DNA of 64,000 nt from Lojkania enalia (Eukaryota; Ascomycota; Dothideomycetes; Pleosporales), in contig ML986585.1 in NCBI GenBank assembly GCA_010094045.1, positions 157,196 to 221,195 on the forward strand, in the 5' to 3' direction. Both the position numbers and the translations under genes were made by a program. Within the stretch, counting starts at the first letter, position 1, and each line of letters starts with the position of its first letter. Under the pieces are notes generated by a model. That model ran no database searches. It was given only the letters and a program-made list of their open reading frames with translations, and had not been told where the DNA came from. This document shows, one piece after another, positions 34,101 through 46,282 of this stretch.

Positions 34101-35620
34101 CATAGCGCTATGCCGTTTTTGCGCCCCTATCGTATCTTGCGCAAAATGCCTGTTTGCGATCTGGACAACTTCGTCTCGAATTTTTATCGTGGGTTAGAGC
34201 TCTAGTAAAAGTGTCCGTAGCTTTTCTTCGCGCCAAGAATATCCTTTCTTCACATTACTTTTTTTTGCCAATCCTGCGAGCGTATACTGACGGAATTGTT
34301 GAACTGCGAAATACTCGTATTATTTGGTATAGACTTTATTCATGCCACTATGTAATGGTGTGGGAAATGACACCTAGGATAAATGTGATCATTAGTATAC
34401 ATATGCTAAAAGTCGTATTGAACTTCGTTCATACATGAGACGCTGGGATATTCTTTACATACGAGTAGGAGCAAAAGTAATTACTAAACAAGCCAGAGAA
34501 ATAGTGTACATCCGAGGCTCACAGGAGATTATGTTGCGGAAATAAGCTACCAAAAGTACGCTACAATCCCACGCCAAGTCTCAATCTCTACATTGACTTA
34601 TCATTGCCACAAATTACTAAAAAACCTACACAACTTCCGCCAAGGCCTAGCCACGGTTTGAATCGGCCCTATTTAGGTCCGTACGTCGGTTCACGCACTT
34701 GTAGCAATTATATGCTTTTTAGCTATCTCCGTACTTGAGCTAGAAGTTTGGACGTGATGCGCCGTTCTCGGGATAGTCAGAGGACCTTGGGAGGAGGATG
34801 CAATGGTTCCAATGATGAAGACATGTATGCTTGCAGCGATGGAAACAGGCAGTAGGCTAATCACATGGTTATTGTGGTGAGTTGTTAAGTGGCAGAATTT
34901 ATGCCTTACCCCTCTAAGACTTAAACGTTTTTCAAAGCCCCTTCTACCGATTTCAAAAACTTAGCTGTGATGGCTCTGAACCGAAGCATTGTTTCGCCGT
35001 CTCAGTTAAAAGTTGAAATGATTGCACTACAACAGACAACAGAGACGACGGGTTGACTTGCTGCATAACGAGCGTTCTAGGCCATAATCTTCTCCACTCT
35101 AAATGAATGCTCAGGCGATAAAGGCACTCCATGGCATGTGGATATCGGAAGAAAAAACATTTGCGCAGATCGTCCTATTTTTTTTGCGCTTCCTCCGACT
35201 AAGCTGATTAGCAAGTAGTTCACTAGCATTGATCTTGAGCATTCTATCATTCGAGGATCCTGAGACCTGTAAAAAAGCTAATTATCGATTTTCGAGCTAT
35301 AGTCCTGGTCGATTTAGAATATTCACAAGACACGTGGTAGTGCGCACGTGATGGAAGATAAACCCGGAGCAGATCCTTCACCGCTTGTTGGTTGAAAAGT
35401 CTCGTGAAGACTAATCTTGCGTCCCTGCATTTATTGAATATGTTTGCGTATTCACGGCCTAATTTGGAATTACGATGTCTCAGAATTCTTCAAACCTCGC
35501 AACGAACATCCATATTCCTTATCTCCGCTAAATCTGTCCTTCGACAAGCAGCCCTTTGGCACAAACATTAACTAAGCTCGCTACAGGCTCGCTACCTGAA
35601 TCAAGACCCGCGGAAAAATC
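31102..35620. other. AT-rich gene desert
   Basis: About 4.5 kb with only short ORFs. It contains one copy of a dispersed repeat (32051-32131). Stop codons are dense in all frames, consistent with decayed transposon DNA. Confidence 0.55.
32051..32131 (-). repeat. dispersed repeat, second family, copy A
   Basis: The reverse complement matches 55440-55520 closely over about 81 bp. Shared blocks include GTCCTAGTATCACATGATAT, TAGGGATCGT and ATATAACCTTACA. It is probably part of an LTR or another transposon terminal region. Confidence 0.6.
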
Positions 35621-36145
35621 ATGTGCTTTCACAACTATACTCAACACAACGGATGCGGGCATATTGGTGAAGTGCATGACTGCCCATGGGCATTATGCGC
35701 AGACGCGGAAAAACGGCTTGCTGAATACCGCGGCACGACCACGCTCCCATCCCCACCCCTCTCCCCACCAACCATGTCGTTCCCACTCCAAAAGCGCCGT
35801 TCGACAACAAAACGCTTTTTTTCCTTCAATACTCCCTCCCGACACACATCTAGCGCGAGCACCTCATCACGCCGCACAGTTTCACAGCCTCCTAACTCTC
35901 TCTCTCGCGCATCGACTAGCAGTTTCGCGGATAGCGGGAATGGAGGGATAGCTGATCATGAGTTGGAGGCTGTGAAATGTAGAGGTGAAAAAATAGAAAG
36001 GAGAACGATGGTTAGTAATGAGATGCAGGTTTGCAAGGAGTGCAAAAAGTGGATAAGGGAGATGCGGTTCATGATTGAGAGGTTTGACAAGACAGGGAAT
36101 ATTAGAGGGACAAAGGCTTTTGAAGAGTTTCTAAAGGATAGGTAG
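35621..36145 (+). CDS. small Cys-rich MCFHNY-type protein, Ser-rich middle
   Basis: 174 residues, single exon. The N-terminus MCFHNYTQHNGCGHIGE...CPWALC resembles a small zinc-binding module, and CKECKKW lies near the C-terminus. A Ser/Thr/Pro-rich linker occupies about residues 40-105. Its opening (Met-Cys-aromatic, then CGH) is like that of the 81-aa protein at 10338-10583. No signal peptide. The function is unknown. Confidence 0.6.
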   Translation: MCFHNYTQHNGCGHIGEVHDCPWALCADAEKRLAEYRGTTTLPSPPLSPPTMSFPLQKRRSTTKRFFSFNTPSRHTSSASTSSRRTVSQPPNSLSRASTSSFADSGNGGIADHELEAVKCRGEKIERRTMVSNEMQVCKECKKWIREMRFMIERFDKTGNIRGTKAFEEFLKDR

Positions 36146-36751
36146 GAAGCATGGAATGGATAGGCGTATAAATATATCAAGTGCACGGATATATTTGACT
36201 GTGAACATTGCGGACTATCCCGCATTTTGCTTTTCCCTTCGGAATTTTTTTGCGTGTTGAATATGGGCATTATGGTACATTGCCTCAGCCATTGCTTTTC
36301 TTCATGCGCTACCATGAGACAATTACTTATCTATTACTTGGCTCAGAATTAACTTAGCCTTTGCAATCAACACCGGCGACGTCAGAGCATAACCACTATT
36401 TGCTAATAGTTCACAGCTATATTGATTGCTAGGTCTAAATTGTAGGGAAATGGAATGTTTGATGAAGATGAAGAATAAGTATACATGAAGACTAATCCAA
36501 TTTTCGTGCACCTTAATGTTGAATTGATATTTTTCTGAGTCACAATATGCTCACTTCGTAAAGCTCTATTAGACCAGAAGATTTCTAGACATCTCCATTA
36601 GTTCGAACAAATAGAATAATAGGAGAATAGGAAATAAAATTAGGCTAGATATATGAGAAAATGAAAGAAGCCAAGTTTTCCATAATCTGACGATCTACTT
36701 CCTGCAAGGAGAGCGTAGATCAAAGAATATATGAATTACAATTAGAGAAAG

Positions 36752-36900
36752 TGTCGCGTATCATGATGCATCAATTGCTGAGGCAAATATTGATGTATTG
36801 AAGGAGGGTAAGTGGCCTGCCTCGGTAGAAGCTGGCGATGGCGAGACTATATAGGCCTGAAAATAGACCAACTATAATAGGATAATAGAAACATGTGATA
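36752..36900 (+). mobile_element. solo LTR, copy 2 (149 bp)
   Basis: TGTCGCGTATC ... ACATGTGATA, with the terminal CA decayed to TA. A perfect 5-bp duplication GAAAG lies at 36747-36751 and 36901-36905. TATA-like CTATATAGG sits near the middle of the right half. This copy is opposite in orientation to the other four. Confidence 0.85.
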
Positions 36901-38348
36901 GAAAGAATAGATGGAGAAAATGTGTATTTCTGGTGCGAAATAAGAAAAGAAAAGAATGAGAGCTAAAAAAAAAGGAAGAGATGACTGATTTCTCCTCACC
37001 AATTAGCGGGTACATTGGGTAGGACATCGTTGGAAGTTATACCAGCAACCTGTCCCGTAACTATGACTCTCACCCGCTTTATGTCTTCTATGCACCATCA
37101 CTTTCCGAAATCTCAATGGCGAGCGGTACTATCCTAGATGGTTAGTAATTTTTTAAATATCGTGAAGGACGACACTTACATTCCCCACTGCACAACCCCG
37201 TTCCATCAAATCGATTCTTAGGGTTCTGCATATTGATGGTTACTGCATCCATTATACTGTGGTAGAAGGATGCTCGGCTATCATCCGGCAATTGGAATGA
37301 AGATGGGTCTATTTACAGCCGAATGAAGAGTCATTATAGGCAATGTAGAAACGGTTTCAGCGATTAACCCCTGCTCTGGAATTGGCCTCCACTGAGTCCT
37401 AGGTCACCATTTCCTACTGGCCGAAGATTTCTTTGGGAGAGATATTTGTTAGGCTGGAAACGTCCGGGCAGTCTAATATGTGATTTTCGTTACAGTCTTC
37501 GGATTATGCTGTGCCGGATGATCCTCTCCTAAATGTTCCTGGAGACACTCTCTTTCTCCAAATAAGGATGTGGAAAAAATGTAATTAAACTGATTTAACG
37601 ATTATTTGTCTTCCTATAAAGTAAGGTCCTGAATAGGGTAAATGCCTTGGATTCCTTGGATTAATGAGGCTTTCCGCTTTCAATAGAGCCTACGCTTTAA
37701 ACTTTCTTCTCCGAAGAAGAATTCGTAATGGTGGTGGCGGTTTGAGTGCTGAATGTCCTCTAGTGTATGTTATGTGGTGGGAGAGCTAAGATACTTCCAA
37801 TGGCGGCTTTACATATCTATCTCTGACATATACCTCATGTTGCTTCGGGGCAGCATTCGCAACTCATAATAGAGAGTCGGCGTGAATAACCGCTCCCAAT
37901 TTAATATAACGATAGAGGAGTGACCGATCACGGGTTAGCGTGCTCTCGTAGAGTGAACAGAACATGACGCGCAATAGGCCCTGACATCTTGAATATTAGT
38001 GCTTATATAATATTCACATTAAAGTCACAAAACTGCGCCAAATACGCTCGTGAGATAGCGGAGTTGTCATGGAAACACCAGTCAGAGAGGTGATGCGTAC
38101 ACAATGGCAGTGAACTAAAGACGGCAGTTTCTGAGTCCTGGATGTGTTCGATATCTAGCACTGCGCCGCTTGAACCAGCTTTTGTTAACGTTGAACGCCT
38201 TCTACAAGTCGCTTGGCTATATGTTGGCGGCTAGAAGAAGTTTATCAGCTATGTAACAATAGCTCGATAGTTGATTTGTTGGAATCCTGGAATGTACTTA
38301 TGAATCCATCTACATGTAACTAGTAAACTTCTACCGGCCCTATAGTAG

Positions 38349-38497
38349 TGTCACATGTTTCTACTATCCTATTATAGTTGGTCTGTTTTCAGGCCTATAT
38401 AGTCTCGCCATCGCCAGCTTCTGCCGAGGCAGGCCACTTACCCTCCTTCAATACATCAATATTTGCCTCAGCAATTGATGCTCCCTGATACGCGACA
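38349..38497 (-). mobile_element. solo LTR, copy 3 (149 bp)
   Basis: TGTCACATG ... ATACGCGACA with a perfect 5-bp duplication AGTAG at 38344-38348 and 38498-38502. It lies 136 bp beyond the 3' end of the RIX7 gene. Confidence 0.87.
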
Positions 38498-38633
38498 AGT
38501 AGGTATAGCTGATGAAGAAGGAAAGAGACTATATAGCAAAGTTCGGGCCGCGGCCTTCGAAGGACTCTGAATTACTATGAAGAAAAATATATCTCCCTAC
38601 CCAACTATTACAACTATTTACCAGTCACCGCAC

Positions 38634-40935
38634 CTACTCATTCGGCGCCCAAAGCTTCGTCTCGAAGCCCTTCCTCAGCCTCTCATACTTCCTTATATCG
38701 CCCACACTCGGCTTTATATGCTTCGCAGCAACCACGAAATCAATCTCTTCAACAACATCACTGCTACGCCTGAGGGCATGCTGCCCAGCTTTGCGCAGCA
38801 AGCTACCTAGATCTGCGCCGCTAAAGTGGGCGCAACTATCTTCATCATCGCGTCTTGCAAATTCTGCGAGCGATGGATTGATGGGCGTCTTTGCGATAAG
38901 AGCTCGAAGGATACTGACCCGCTCGTCTGGTTTCGGGAGTTCGACGTAGAGGAGAGTTTCTAGGCGTCCTGGGCGGAGCATGGCTTCGTCGATTATTTCT
39001 GGGCGATTTGTTGCCGCGATCAGGTAAATTCCTTCCCGTGTACTCAAGCCATCAAGCTCAGTTAGAAGAGTGTTGACTACACGGGCTGACGCTTCAGATA
39101 GCTCTGAATTGCGGCGCGGAACGAGGGCGTCGAGCTCGTCGAAGAATATTACGCATGGAACGGAGGAGCGAGCACGCATGAAGACTTGGCGAACAGCGCG
39201 TTCGGATTCACCAACATACTAGGTGAGATGTTAGTGAAGCACATCGAGGATTTAGAAGCTCGTGATATACCTTGTTGAGTAGTTCTGGCCCTTTGACGCT
39301 GATGAAATTAGCTTTTGACTCTGCAGCCACTGCCTTCGCAAGCAAGGTCTTTCCGCAGCCAGGGGGTCCCCAAAGCAGAACGCCAGTCGGAGCGGATATA
39401 CCAACAGCCTTGTATCTCTGGGGATTCTTTATTGGCTCTACAATGGCCATCTGGAGCTCTTCGCGTACTGCTTCGAGCGCACCGACATCCCTCCACGTAG
39501 TATCCGGCACAGTAGCAAACCCCTCCCGTTTCGATGACGGTGTTATCATAGGTAGCACTGCTTCGAATGCTTCCATTGTAATCACTGTATCTTCAAAGCC
39601 TACTGGTCGCGGTAAGTCCTTGTCCCGCACTCTCTTAATGAGTCGTGCAATAGATCGATCCATATCTGAAGGCTGAATTGAATTCACCCCAACATCAATA
39701 TCCATTTCTGTTTCTGTTCCCGCGGCTTCTTTCTCCAGAGCTTCTCGATACTGATCCATAGACCATGTGCCAGCTTTACTGACCAAATCACGTAGATCTG
39801 CCCCAACGAAACCTGCTGTCTTTTTTGCAATAGTCTTGAAGTTCACTTCTGGAGCCAACCGTGGACCCCTTGTCAGAGCTTGGAGGATTAATACCCTCAT
39901 AGATTCGTTCGGAACGCCCATATTGATCTCAGTATCGAAGCGTCCACCTCTTCGCAGGGCCGGGTCCAGGCTGTCTGGTCGATTCGTAGCAGCCAGCACA
40001 ATAACCGGCTTCCCGTCATTTGATTCCATTGCTAGGCTATCCATTGAGATTAATAACTGAGCAACAATCCTCTTCTCCATTTGGCTTTGGGCGTTGTCTC
40101 GCTTGGGCGCAATAACATCGATTTCGTCTATGAAAATCAGACATGGCGCAACCTCTTTGGCCTTATCAAAATGCTCGCGAATTTGCTTTTCTGATTCCCC
40201 GGACATACCAGAAACGACAGATGGACCTAGAATTTCGATAAAGGGTACTCCCAGCTCGGCAGCAAATGCTCTGCAAATTACTGTCTTACCACATCCTGGC
40301 GGTCCATGAAGGAGAATACCCCTGGGAATCGGGATCTTGCGATTTGCATACTCTTCAGGGGCTAGAAGCGGCATTACGAGGTGATCCTTGAGCTGGGCCT
40401 TGACGTTGTCTACCCCTCCCACGTCCTTGAGGGAGAAATGCGTGGGTGGAGTGGTGTCGATTTTGGCCTGATTGTCTCGCCCTTCTGACCGCTTATGCTT
40501 TTTTGCGGCTCTCTCACTATTCATCTTAGACCCTTCCCTCTTTCTAGCACTTTGCTCCCCGTTCGCAGTTGGGGTGGCGGTTCCCGAAGATGCTGCCCCC
40601 CATGCATTAACAATAGATCGATTCATGATATCAATCGGTGGCCGAATTGGCTTAATGGAATCCCCGCCATCGCCGAAGTCACCCTCCATTGAGGCGATTT
40701 CGTCTTCGCTGCTGTCATCCTCCTGAATTACAGCCAAAACCCGTTCGATGCTATCTTCGAGTTGCTTTTTCGGTCTTCTTTTGAGACTTGAGTTTGACGT
40801 ACGGATCCAGTCGTAGATTTGGTATGGCTTGGCTTTGTGACTTGATTCACTTTTGTCGTCAAGATATTTGCGAACCACCTGCAACACCTCTCTATCCAGG
40901 CCCTGTTGAAGGGAAGATCGACCGCGGGATGCCAT
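38634..40935 (-). CDS. RIX7: AAA-type ATPase, ribosome assembly factor
   Basis: 749 residues from exon 1 40935-39271 and exon 2 39218-38634, a 52-nt intron between LLNK and YVGE. Tandem AAA modules: Walker A GPPGCGKT at 211-218 and 523-530; Walker B LIFIDE at 266-271 and VIFFDE in exon 2; sensor and arginine-finger regions [14 protein letters not shown] and [17 protein letters not shown]. The basic region [19 protein letters not shown] precedes module 1 and the N-terminus matches the NVL/Rix7 substrate-binding domain. The family removes Nsa1 from pre-60S particles. The divergent promoter is shared with VPS20. Confidence 0.94.
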
Positions 40936-41220
40936 GGTTGTAACTCAAGAGGTTGAAGGCGCTGTAATTTGATAATTCAGGCTTAGTTCTAGGATTCCCA
41001 CTTGATTCTAAATCTGTCTATAGTTTAGAGGGATAAGGAAATCATCGCGATGTCATGTATTTACAATTATGAAATGTGGTCACCCAAACGTTCATTGTCG
41101 GAGAAAATTCGCGCCAAGGCTGTTATCGATAAGACATCTTGCATTAGCGCGGTCCGGTCATGTACCGTCGAACCAAGGCATCGTCGTTGTCGGCTCCTTC
41201 ATGGCGCTAGACACGACAAC
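40936..41220. promoter_or_regulatory. bidirectional promoter RIX7/VPS20
   Basis: 285 bp between the start codons of two divergent genes. No specific element is assigned. Confidence 0.5.
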
Positions 41221-41986
41221 ATGGGCAACTCGAGTAGTACGAACAAGATATCAGCCCAGGATAAGTGCGTACTCTCACATTACAAGTTATGCCGACTTTA
41301 GACCTTGCTACTAACTCAATTTGCTGGTACAGAGCTATCTTGGATATGAAGAACCAGCGCGACAAGCTACACCAGTATCAGAAGCGCATAACCGTAATCA
41401 CCGACCGCGAAAGGGAAATTGCGAGGGAATGTTTACGACGCGGTGACGAGAAGAAAGCGAAGCTGGCTCTCCGTAGGAAGAAGTATCAAGAATCGCTACT
41501 AGCAAAGACGGACGCGCAGCTGGCGCAATTGGAGATTCTGACAAGCGATGTCGAGTTTGCGCTCGTGCAGAAGGATGTATTGTTCGGACTGCAACAGGGC
41601 ACAGCAGTGTTGAAGGAAATACACAGGGAAATGGGCGGGATTGAGAATGTGGAGAAGCTCTTAGGCGAATCGGAGGAGGCACGAAGTTATCAGGAGGTGC
41701 GCATACATCTATACCTAACATTCTTAGGCGTGCACATGCTTATTAGTGTCTTCAATAGGAAATTAGCGAGCTTCTGGCGAACAAGATGTCGAACCAAGAC
41801 GAGGACGAAGTGGAGGAAGAGCTTGAAGCCCTCGAAGCCGAAGTGTCCGGCGTCAAGCTCCCAGACGCGCCGCCAACGAACATCGAACCTACCGCGGAAG
41901 AGAAGGCTCGAAAGGCAAAGGAGAGAGCCCAGAGAAGGGCTAGGGAACGCGCAGCCGAGCAAGCTGCACAGCCTATGTTAGCATAG
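41221..41986 (+). CDS. VPS20: ESCRT-III subunit Vps20/CHMP6
   Basis: 211 residues from exons 41221-41264, 41333-41696 and 41759-41986, in phase. It starts MGNSSS, an N-myristoylation signal expected for Vps20, which nucleates Snf7 polymers on endosomes. The Snf7-family helices follow (LDMKNQRDKLHQYQKRITVI, EIARECLRRGDEKKAKLALR, KEIHREMGGIENVEKLLGES). The C-terminus is acidic, then basic (EEKARKAKERAQRRARERAA), where the autoinhibitory and Vps4-binding helices lie. Confidence 0.92.
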
Positions 41987-42402
41987 CATTTGATGTTTAT
42001 TTCAATGCATTAGAGCGAGGCGTTTGGGCTGCATTACGGGCGCGGCTTACTTTTCAGTGGGGCAATCTATTTGCTTTCCTTGATATATACACCCAATGTA
42101 TAGAATCTCTATTCATACCTCACTGTGCCTATGCTTGCTCGCCGCATCAGGCGAGCACGTGCTCACGATGCGGCCGATGATGCGCGAGCTACTCGATTAG
42201 GCATCGGTTTTGTCTTGCAAGCGCGTCACTGCAGTTCATTTCCTTGTACCGTAATGACCACCTAGGTTCACGTCACTCCTTATACCTCCACTCCTCACTT
42301 TTTCCCCGCTCTTCTCGCCCACCGTCTATAGATCCTAGCCGCCAACCGCGATCGGCCTGTAGCAGTTCTGCATACTGGGAGCTACCCCGCTACCCCGCCA
42401 AA
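41987..42402. other. intergenic
   Basis: 3' flank of VPS20 and promoter of the PITH gene. No other feature is seen. Confidence 0.5.
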
Positions 42403-43138
42403 ATGCCGCACGACCACCACCATGACCACTGTCACGACGAGGAACACGCTGAAGCCCACGATCATGTGCATGACCACTCCGATGATATTACGCCCGCCCT
42501 TCAGAATCTCCTCTATGAGCAAATCGACTTTAGCAAGCTCCATACACTGAACGAAGAAGACTCCAACTCAGGACGCAAGATATGCCAGAAGACATGGGCG
42601 CAGCGCATGGAGGTGGAGCCAGAGCTGAAGAGCTCGGCCGATGAGCAGCTTCTAATGATTGTCCCGTAAGATCTCTGCAATGAACCTCAAGCTCTAGAGG
42701 TCGTTATCACGGGAGCTCACTTAAATTTACAGCTTCACCGGACAAGTCCGCCTCCACTCGATCCTCATCCGCACCTCACCCGACCCCTCCGCCCCCAAGA
42801 CCCTTAAAGTTTTTGTCAATGCCGACTCTATCGACTTCGAGACTGCCTCCGACAAAGAGCCCACGCAAACACTCGAGCTTTCACAAACGTCCGAGATCCA
42901 AGAGCTGCCTGTCAAACGTGCCTACTTCAATACTACGCGCAGTCTTGCCCTGTTCTTCGAAGACAATTGGAGTGGCGGTGATGAGGATGTGACTAGGATC
43001 AGCTATTTGGCTTTCAAGGGAGACTTCATGAAGTTGAATAAGGAGCCGGTTAGTGTGTTGTATGAGGCGGCGGCGAATCCGAGTGATCATAAGGCGATTG
43101 TGGGGACGCAGGAGGGTATGGGAAGGCAAATACAGTAG
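42403..43138 (+). CDS. PITH domain protein
   Basis: 222 residues from exons 42403-42665 and 42733-43138. The N-terminus is very His/Asp-rich (MPHDHHHDHCHDEEHAEAHD). The PITH domain spans most of the rest. Landmarks are LHTLNEEDSNSG, the LKSSADEQLLMIVPFTGQVR strand pair, LHSILIRT, PKTLKVFVN and the end SVLYEAAANPSDHK. PITH is the C-terminal proteasome-interacting domain of TXNL1; stand-alone fungal PITH proteins are thought to associate with the proteasome. The His-rich head could bind metal. Confidence 0.9.
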
Positions 43139-43601
43139 GCGCGTAAGGATATTGTGAAATATTCTTGGAGTTCTGGTGCGCAGGGAGCACTGGAGCATCT
43201 CGCCCGAGTTTCGAGGAGAGAACGCTGGGAAAGAGTCAACTGGGGATCAAAAGGGTATCGTGCGGAACACGTGCTGACTATTTTCAACGGAATACTGCCA
43301 AAATACGAGAAACTGTGTATCATTTTACTTTACAAAGCATTAGCTATTCAAATCGAGCTTCGACGCCACGAGGTGCACATACTCAAAGTATCCGATGGCC
43401 ATGTATGGGTATCATTCTCCCCTCCTCATCAAAACTTGCACATATTCCATCCCGCTGTATCGAACGCATCTAACCTCGTCAATATTCCGTAAACCATCAT
43501 GCGGTATAAAACCTCCCCGTTGCAAGCCAATCATCCCACCAGACCTTTACTCCCTTCCGCGATAGGAAAAAGATATACTAGATCCGAGTCTACCGACGCA
43601 A
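43139..43601. other. intergenic between convergent genes
   Basis: The space between the PITH and LSM8 3' ends. An open frame at 43154-43492 has no protein-like conservation that I recognise. Confidence 0.5.
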
Positions 43602-43979
43602 TCACGCATGTTTTGTCGTTCCGATAACATCCCCGTGCACCTTGTTCCAATCGATAGTCCGATCAAGCTCCTCATCCACACGTCCACATATCGCAACGCT
43701 ATCGCCACGTACAATGTACAGCCCGAGCGGTACTTCTTGACTTGGTTCCTCGTCGTTTTTAGGGCGGATGATACGCTCCACAGCGTCTTTGAGAACGAGG
43801 TTCATGCTGCCATCGCAGGAGAGAAGAATTCCGACCATGGTGCGTCCGTCGAGGGTCAGGACGGAGACTTTCTCTGGCGGGGTGGTTAGGGTGACGGGGA
43901 AGAGGGGGGCATTGAAGAAGCAGCGGGAGGAGAGCGAAGTAAATATAAACCTACTATTCAAGTACGCGTTGAGCGCCAT
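43602..43979 (-). CDS. LSM8: U6 snRNA-associated Sm-like protein LSm8
   Basis: 98 residues, exon 1 43979-43955 (MALNAYLN plus one base), 81-nt intron, exon 2 43873-43602. The junction gives YLNKKVSVLTLDGRTMVGIL, which fits the family exactly. The Sm1 motif and the Sm2 motif (GLYIVRGDSVAICG) are present, followed by VDEELDRTIDWNKVHG. LSm8 completes the nuclear LSm2-8 ring on U6 snRNA. The uninterrupted frame extends upstream to 44099, but that reading passes through the intron and adds an unrelated N-terminus. The donor GTAGGT and acceptor CCAG restore the family sequence. Confidence 0.92.
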   Translation of the reverse strand: MALNAYLNSRFIFTSLSSRCFFNAPLFPVTLTTPPEKVSVLTLDGRTMVGILLSCDGSMNLVLKDAVERIIRPKNDEEPSQEVPLGLYIVRGDSVAICGRVDEELDRTIDWNKVHGDVIGTTKHA

Positions 43980-46282
43980 GGTAGAAATGATTGGCAGATG
44001 CAGAAACCTGCGGGAGCAAATTTGAATTTGAAACGGACGGCCCGGCCCGGCGAGCTTGGAAGAAGCTCCGCGAGAAAATCTGTGGAGGTTACGCACCACG
44101 TAGAGAGGCGAAGGGAGAGTTCTAAAGATGTGAGTGGGAAAAGGCGCACACCTTTTGTTGCAGTGATAGTTGAGCTTGGCGAAATATGTGTAGAGGGAGC
44201 TTGCGAGGAGCTTGCGAGGAGCTTGGGGCAGCTGCGGCCCGTGCGCAACACTACTTTAAACTTTGGGCCTACTACTGTACATGTCGATTCACGTTCCATT
44301 TTTAGGGAGAAAAGACTTAGTGACACCGCTTAAGATTACAGCATAGAACTGCTATAAACATGCTCATCTTACTTGTATTCATAGTTACAACCGGCATTGC
44401 GATAAATCTAATTTCTACTTTAGAAATATGATTTTATATTCATTTATTAGACCGAAGAAGGTTCCCAATCTCCAACAGTCTTTGCAGGTCAAGTATATTA
44501 TTACTAATCTTTCGTTTACTGTGCAAACATCCTGCAACATAAGGTTAGTTTCAGTCTACACTCTGGACTCTTCAGCGAAGTTGGCATACTTAATGACCGA
44601 ATCTTAGTTCTTCTCCTCTTCGTACGTCCTATCAAACACTAACCCTTTAGGCTTAGTGCCCCCTAAATGCAAACTATGACACTTCTATAAATCATTCCAG
44701 CGTTTATGAGGAAGAAATAGGCGCCTCGGAAAGTTATGCTGCGGAGGAATTGCAATTTGGATATCTGTTGAAGCATGCACTCGTGATCAAACGGATTTGT
44801 AACGTTCTTTAACTAATCAGCGGTGAACGGTAGTTCTAGCTGCCACAAGCCAAAGCAGTCTTCGAGGAGATTCGCGCCCTCGGCGCATGGAACCAGCACC
44901 GATTGGCCCGTAAACTCAAGGAAACTGATGCTCTGTGACTCGCCGGTTGCCTGGAAGGATTTTAAGCCCAAAGCGCTGGCAGCGTTATGGATGACGAACA
45001 TCGTGCCCTTAAGGAAAGTGGGCAATGAGTCGAGGAAGAATTTCTAGACTTGCAGGATTGGAGGAAGTCATTCCGATGAATAGAGAGAGATTACTTCTGC
45101 ACCAATGACGTTGCCATTAACCGGTGCAAAAACCAGCTTTTGTATTTCCCGGCGTAGCTCAAGGGATAGGCAGAGCAAAATGTTACTAGCGGCGAGCGAG
45201 TTGGCAAGAGTATTGATGGCTACCGCGTTCGGACATCGTGAGTCGCGTGTGCTATGTGGTCGGGCTGGTTTGTGTTATGCCGAGTTTATGGATTGAGGCG
45301 CGTGTAGAAACGACAATGAGATCTCACGTGGCAATATACTGATTCTGTGCCTCGTTCGCTTAGCTGGTGAGAATAAATCAAGTTTCACTTCTCCCCTCTT
45401 TGCTTGCCAAGTAATGGAAATGTTGACAAACTCCTTCCGAAGTGAACTGCGAAATCTCATAAATTGCGGAAGTATGTATCAGAATAGCTCCAGTAACAGT
45501 TTATTTTTCAATTGTTTGGTCAAATAATATGTTCTGATGTTCGGAGCCTATGTTGACGGCGCATCTTAATGAAAAGTGACTCGTGCTCAGATCAGGAACT
45601 ATAAAGCCATCCCAACGTGTTGTTGAGAACATGAATTCCTAGATGGACCAAGTAAGCTGGTTCTAATAGCATCCTGCTTTTTAAAAAATCTTCGCAATTA
45701 GCAATCGATTATCAGAAATTGCCTCCGCTATTGACGAAAAGAAGCAGTGATTTATTGTTTCAAGCTTGGTTTCAAAAAAGTCTAATCGAAATTAATAGCT
45801 TGTGAGTCCTTGAAATTGCAAATATCTCAATCTAATTGTAACATCTCCATTCTGTGGTTATTTTCTTTTCGTTATTGGATTAGCGGGGTATATTCATTAA
45901 GACTGGTGGACGTAAAATTTGAACTGTTACATCTTCTAGAAGAAACAGAAACTTCACGACAAAGAAAGATCCTCGAAGCAATTTACCAAAATATTAAATA
46001 TATAAAATATGCACACCATTTAAAGCAGTTAAGAATCATTGCATTTTTCCAAAATTGGATCTTGGCGAAAATTATATAAGTTGTCCTTCAGGAGAGTTAG
46101 CTTCCATCTAACAAGTGATATTTAGCGATTAAAAGGTATATTTCGCAAACACCAACGTATATATGTGTATATATAAGGAACAATCGACCTTAAACTATTT
46201 CGAGTACGATTATCCCTGAGTCAATAAATTGCTGTTTCGCTTGTGAACTATGTCTCCCTAATACTCATACACTTTACTGAGT
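43980..46282. other. gene-poor, AT-rich, no supported gene
   Basis: A minus-strand ORF at 44813-45025 and neighbouring frames to about 45260 have some protein-like text (SLELRREIQKLVF; SVLVPCAEGANLLEDCFGLW), possibly a decayed gene. A short tandem duplication of GAGCTTGCGAG lies at about 44198-44225. Confidence 0.4.

Larger units (their letters stand above)
36146..38633. other. repeat-rich, AT-rich interval
   Basis: Holds two solo LTRs in opposite orientation. A minus-strand stretch at about 37250-36990 has small protein-like pieces (MDAVTINMQNPKNRFDGTG; VIVTGQVAGITSNDVLPN) in different frames with a GTAAGT between them. It may be a short gene or relic, too uncertain to annotate. Confidence 0.45.

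Noticed and set aside
36752..38497. Two LTR copies as the ends of one retrotransposon.
   Set aside because: They are in opposite orientation and each has its own target duplication, so they are separate insertions.
43980..44099. Upstream extension of the LSM8 reading frame (165-residue ORF from 44099).
   Set aside because: The extended reading runs through an 81-nt intron and adds text unlike any LSm protein. Splicing at 43954/43874 restores the exact family N-terminus.
44813..45025. Minus-strand ORF with some protein-like text.
   Set aside because: No complete gene could be assembled. Neighbouring frames carry stops and no family is recognised.
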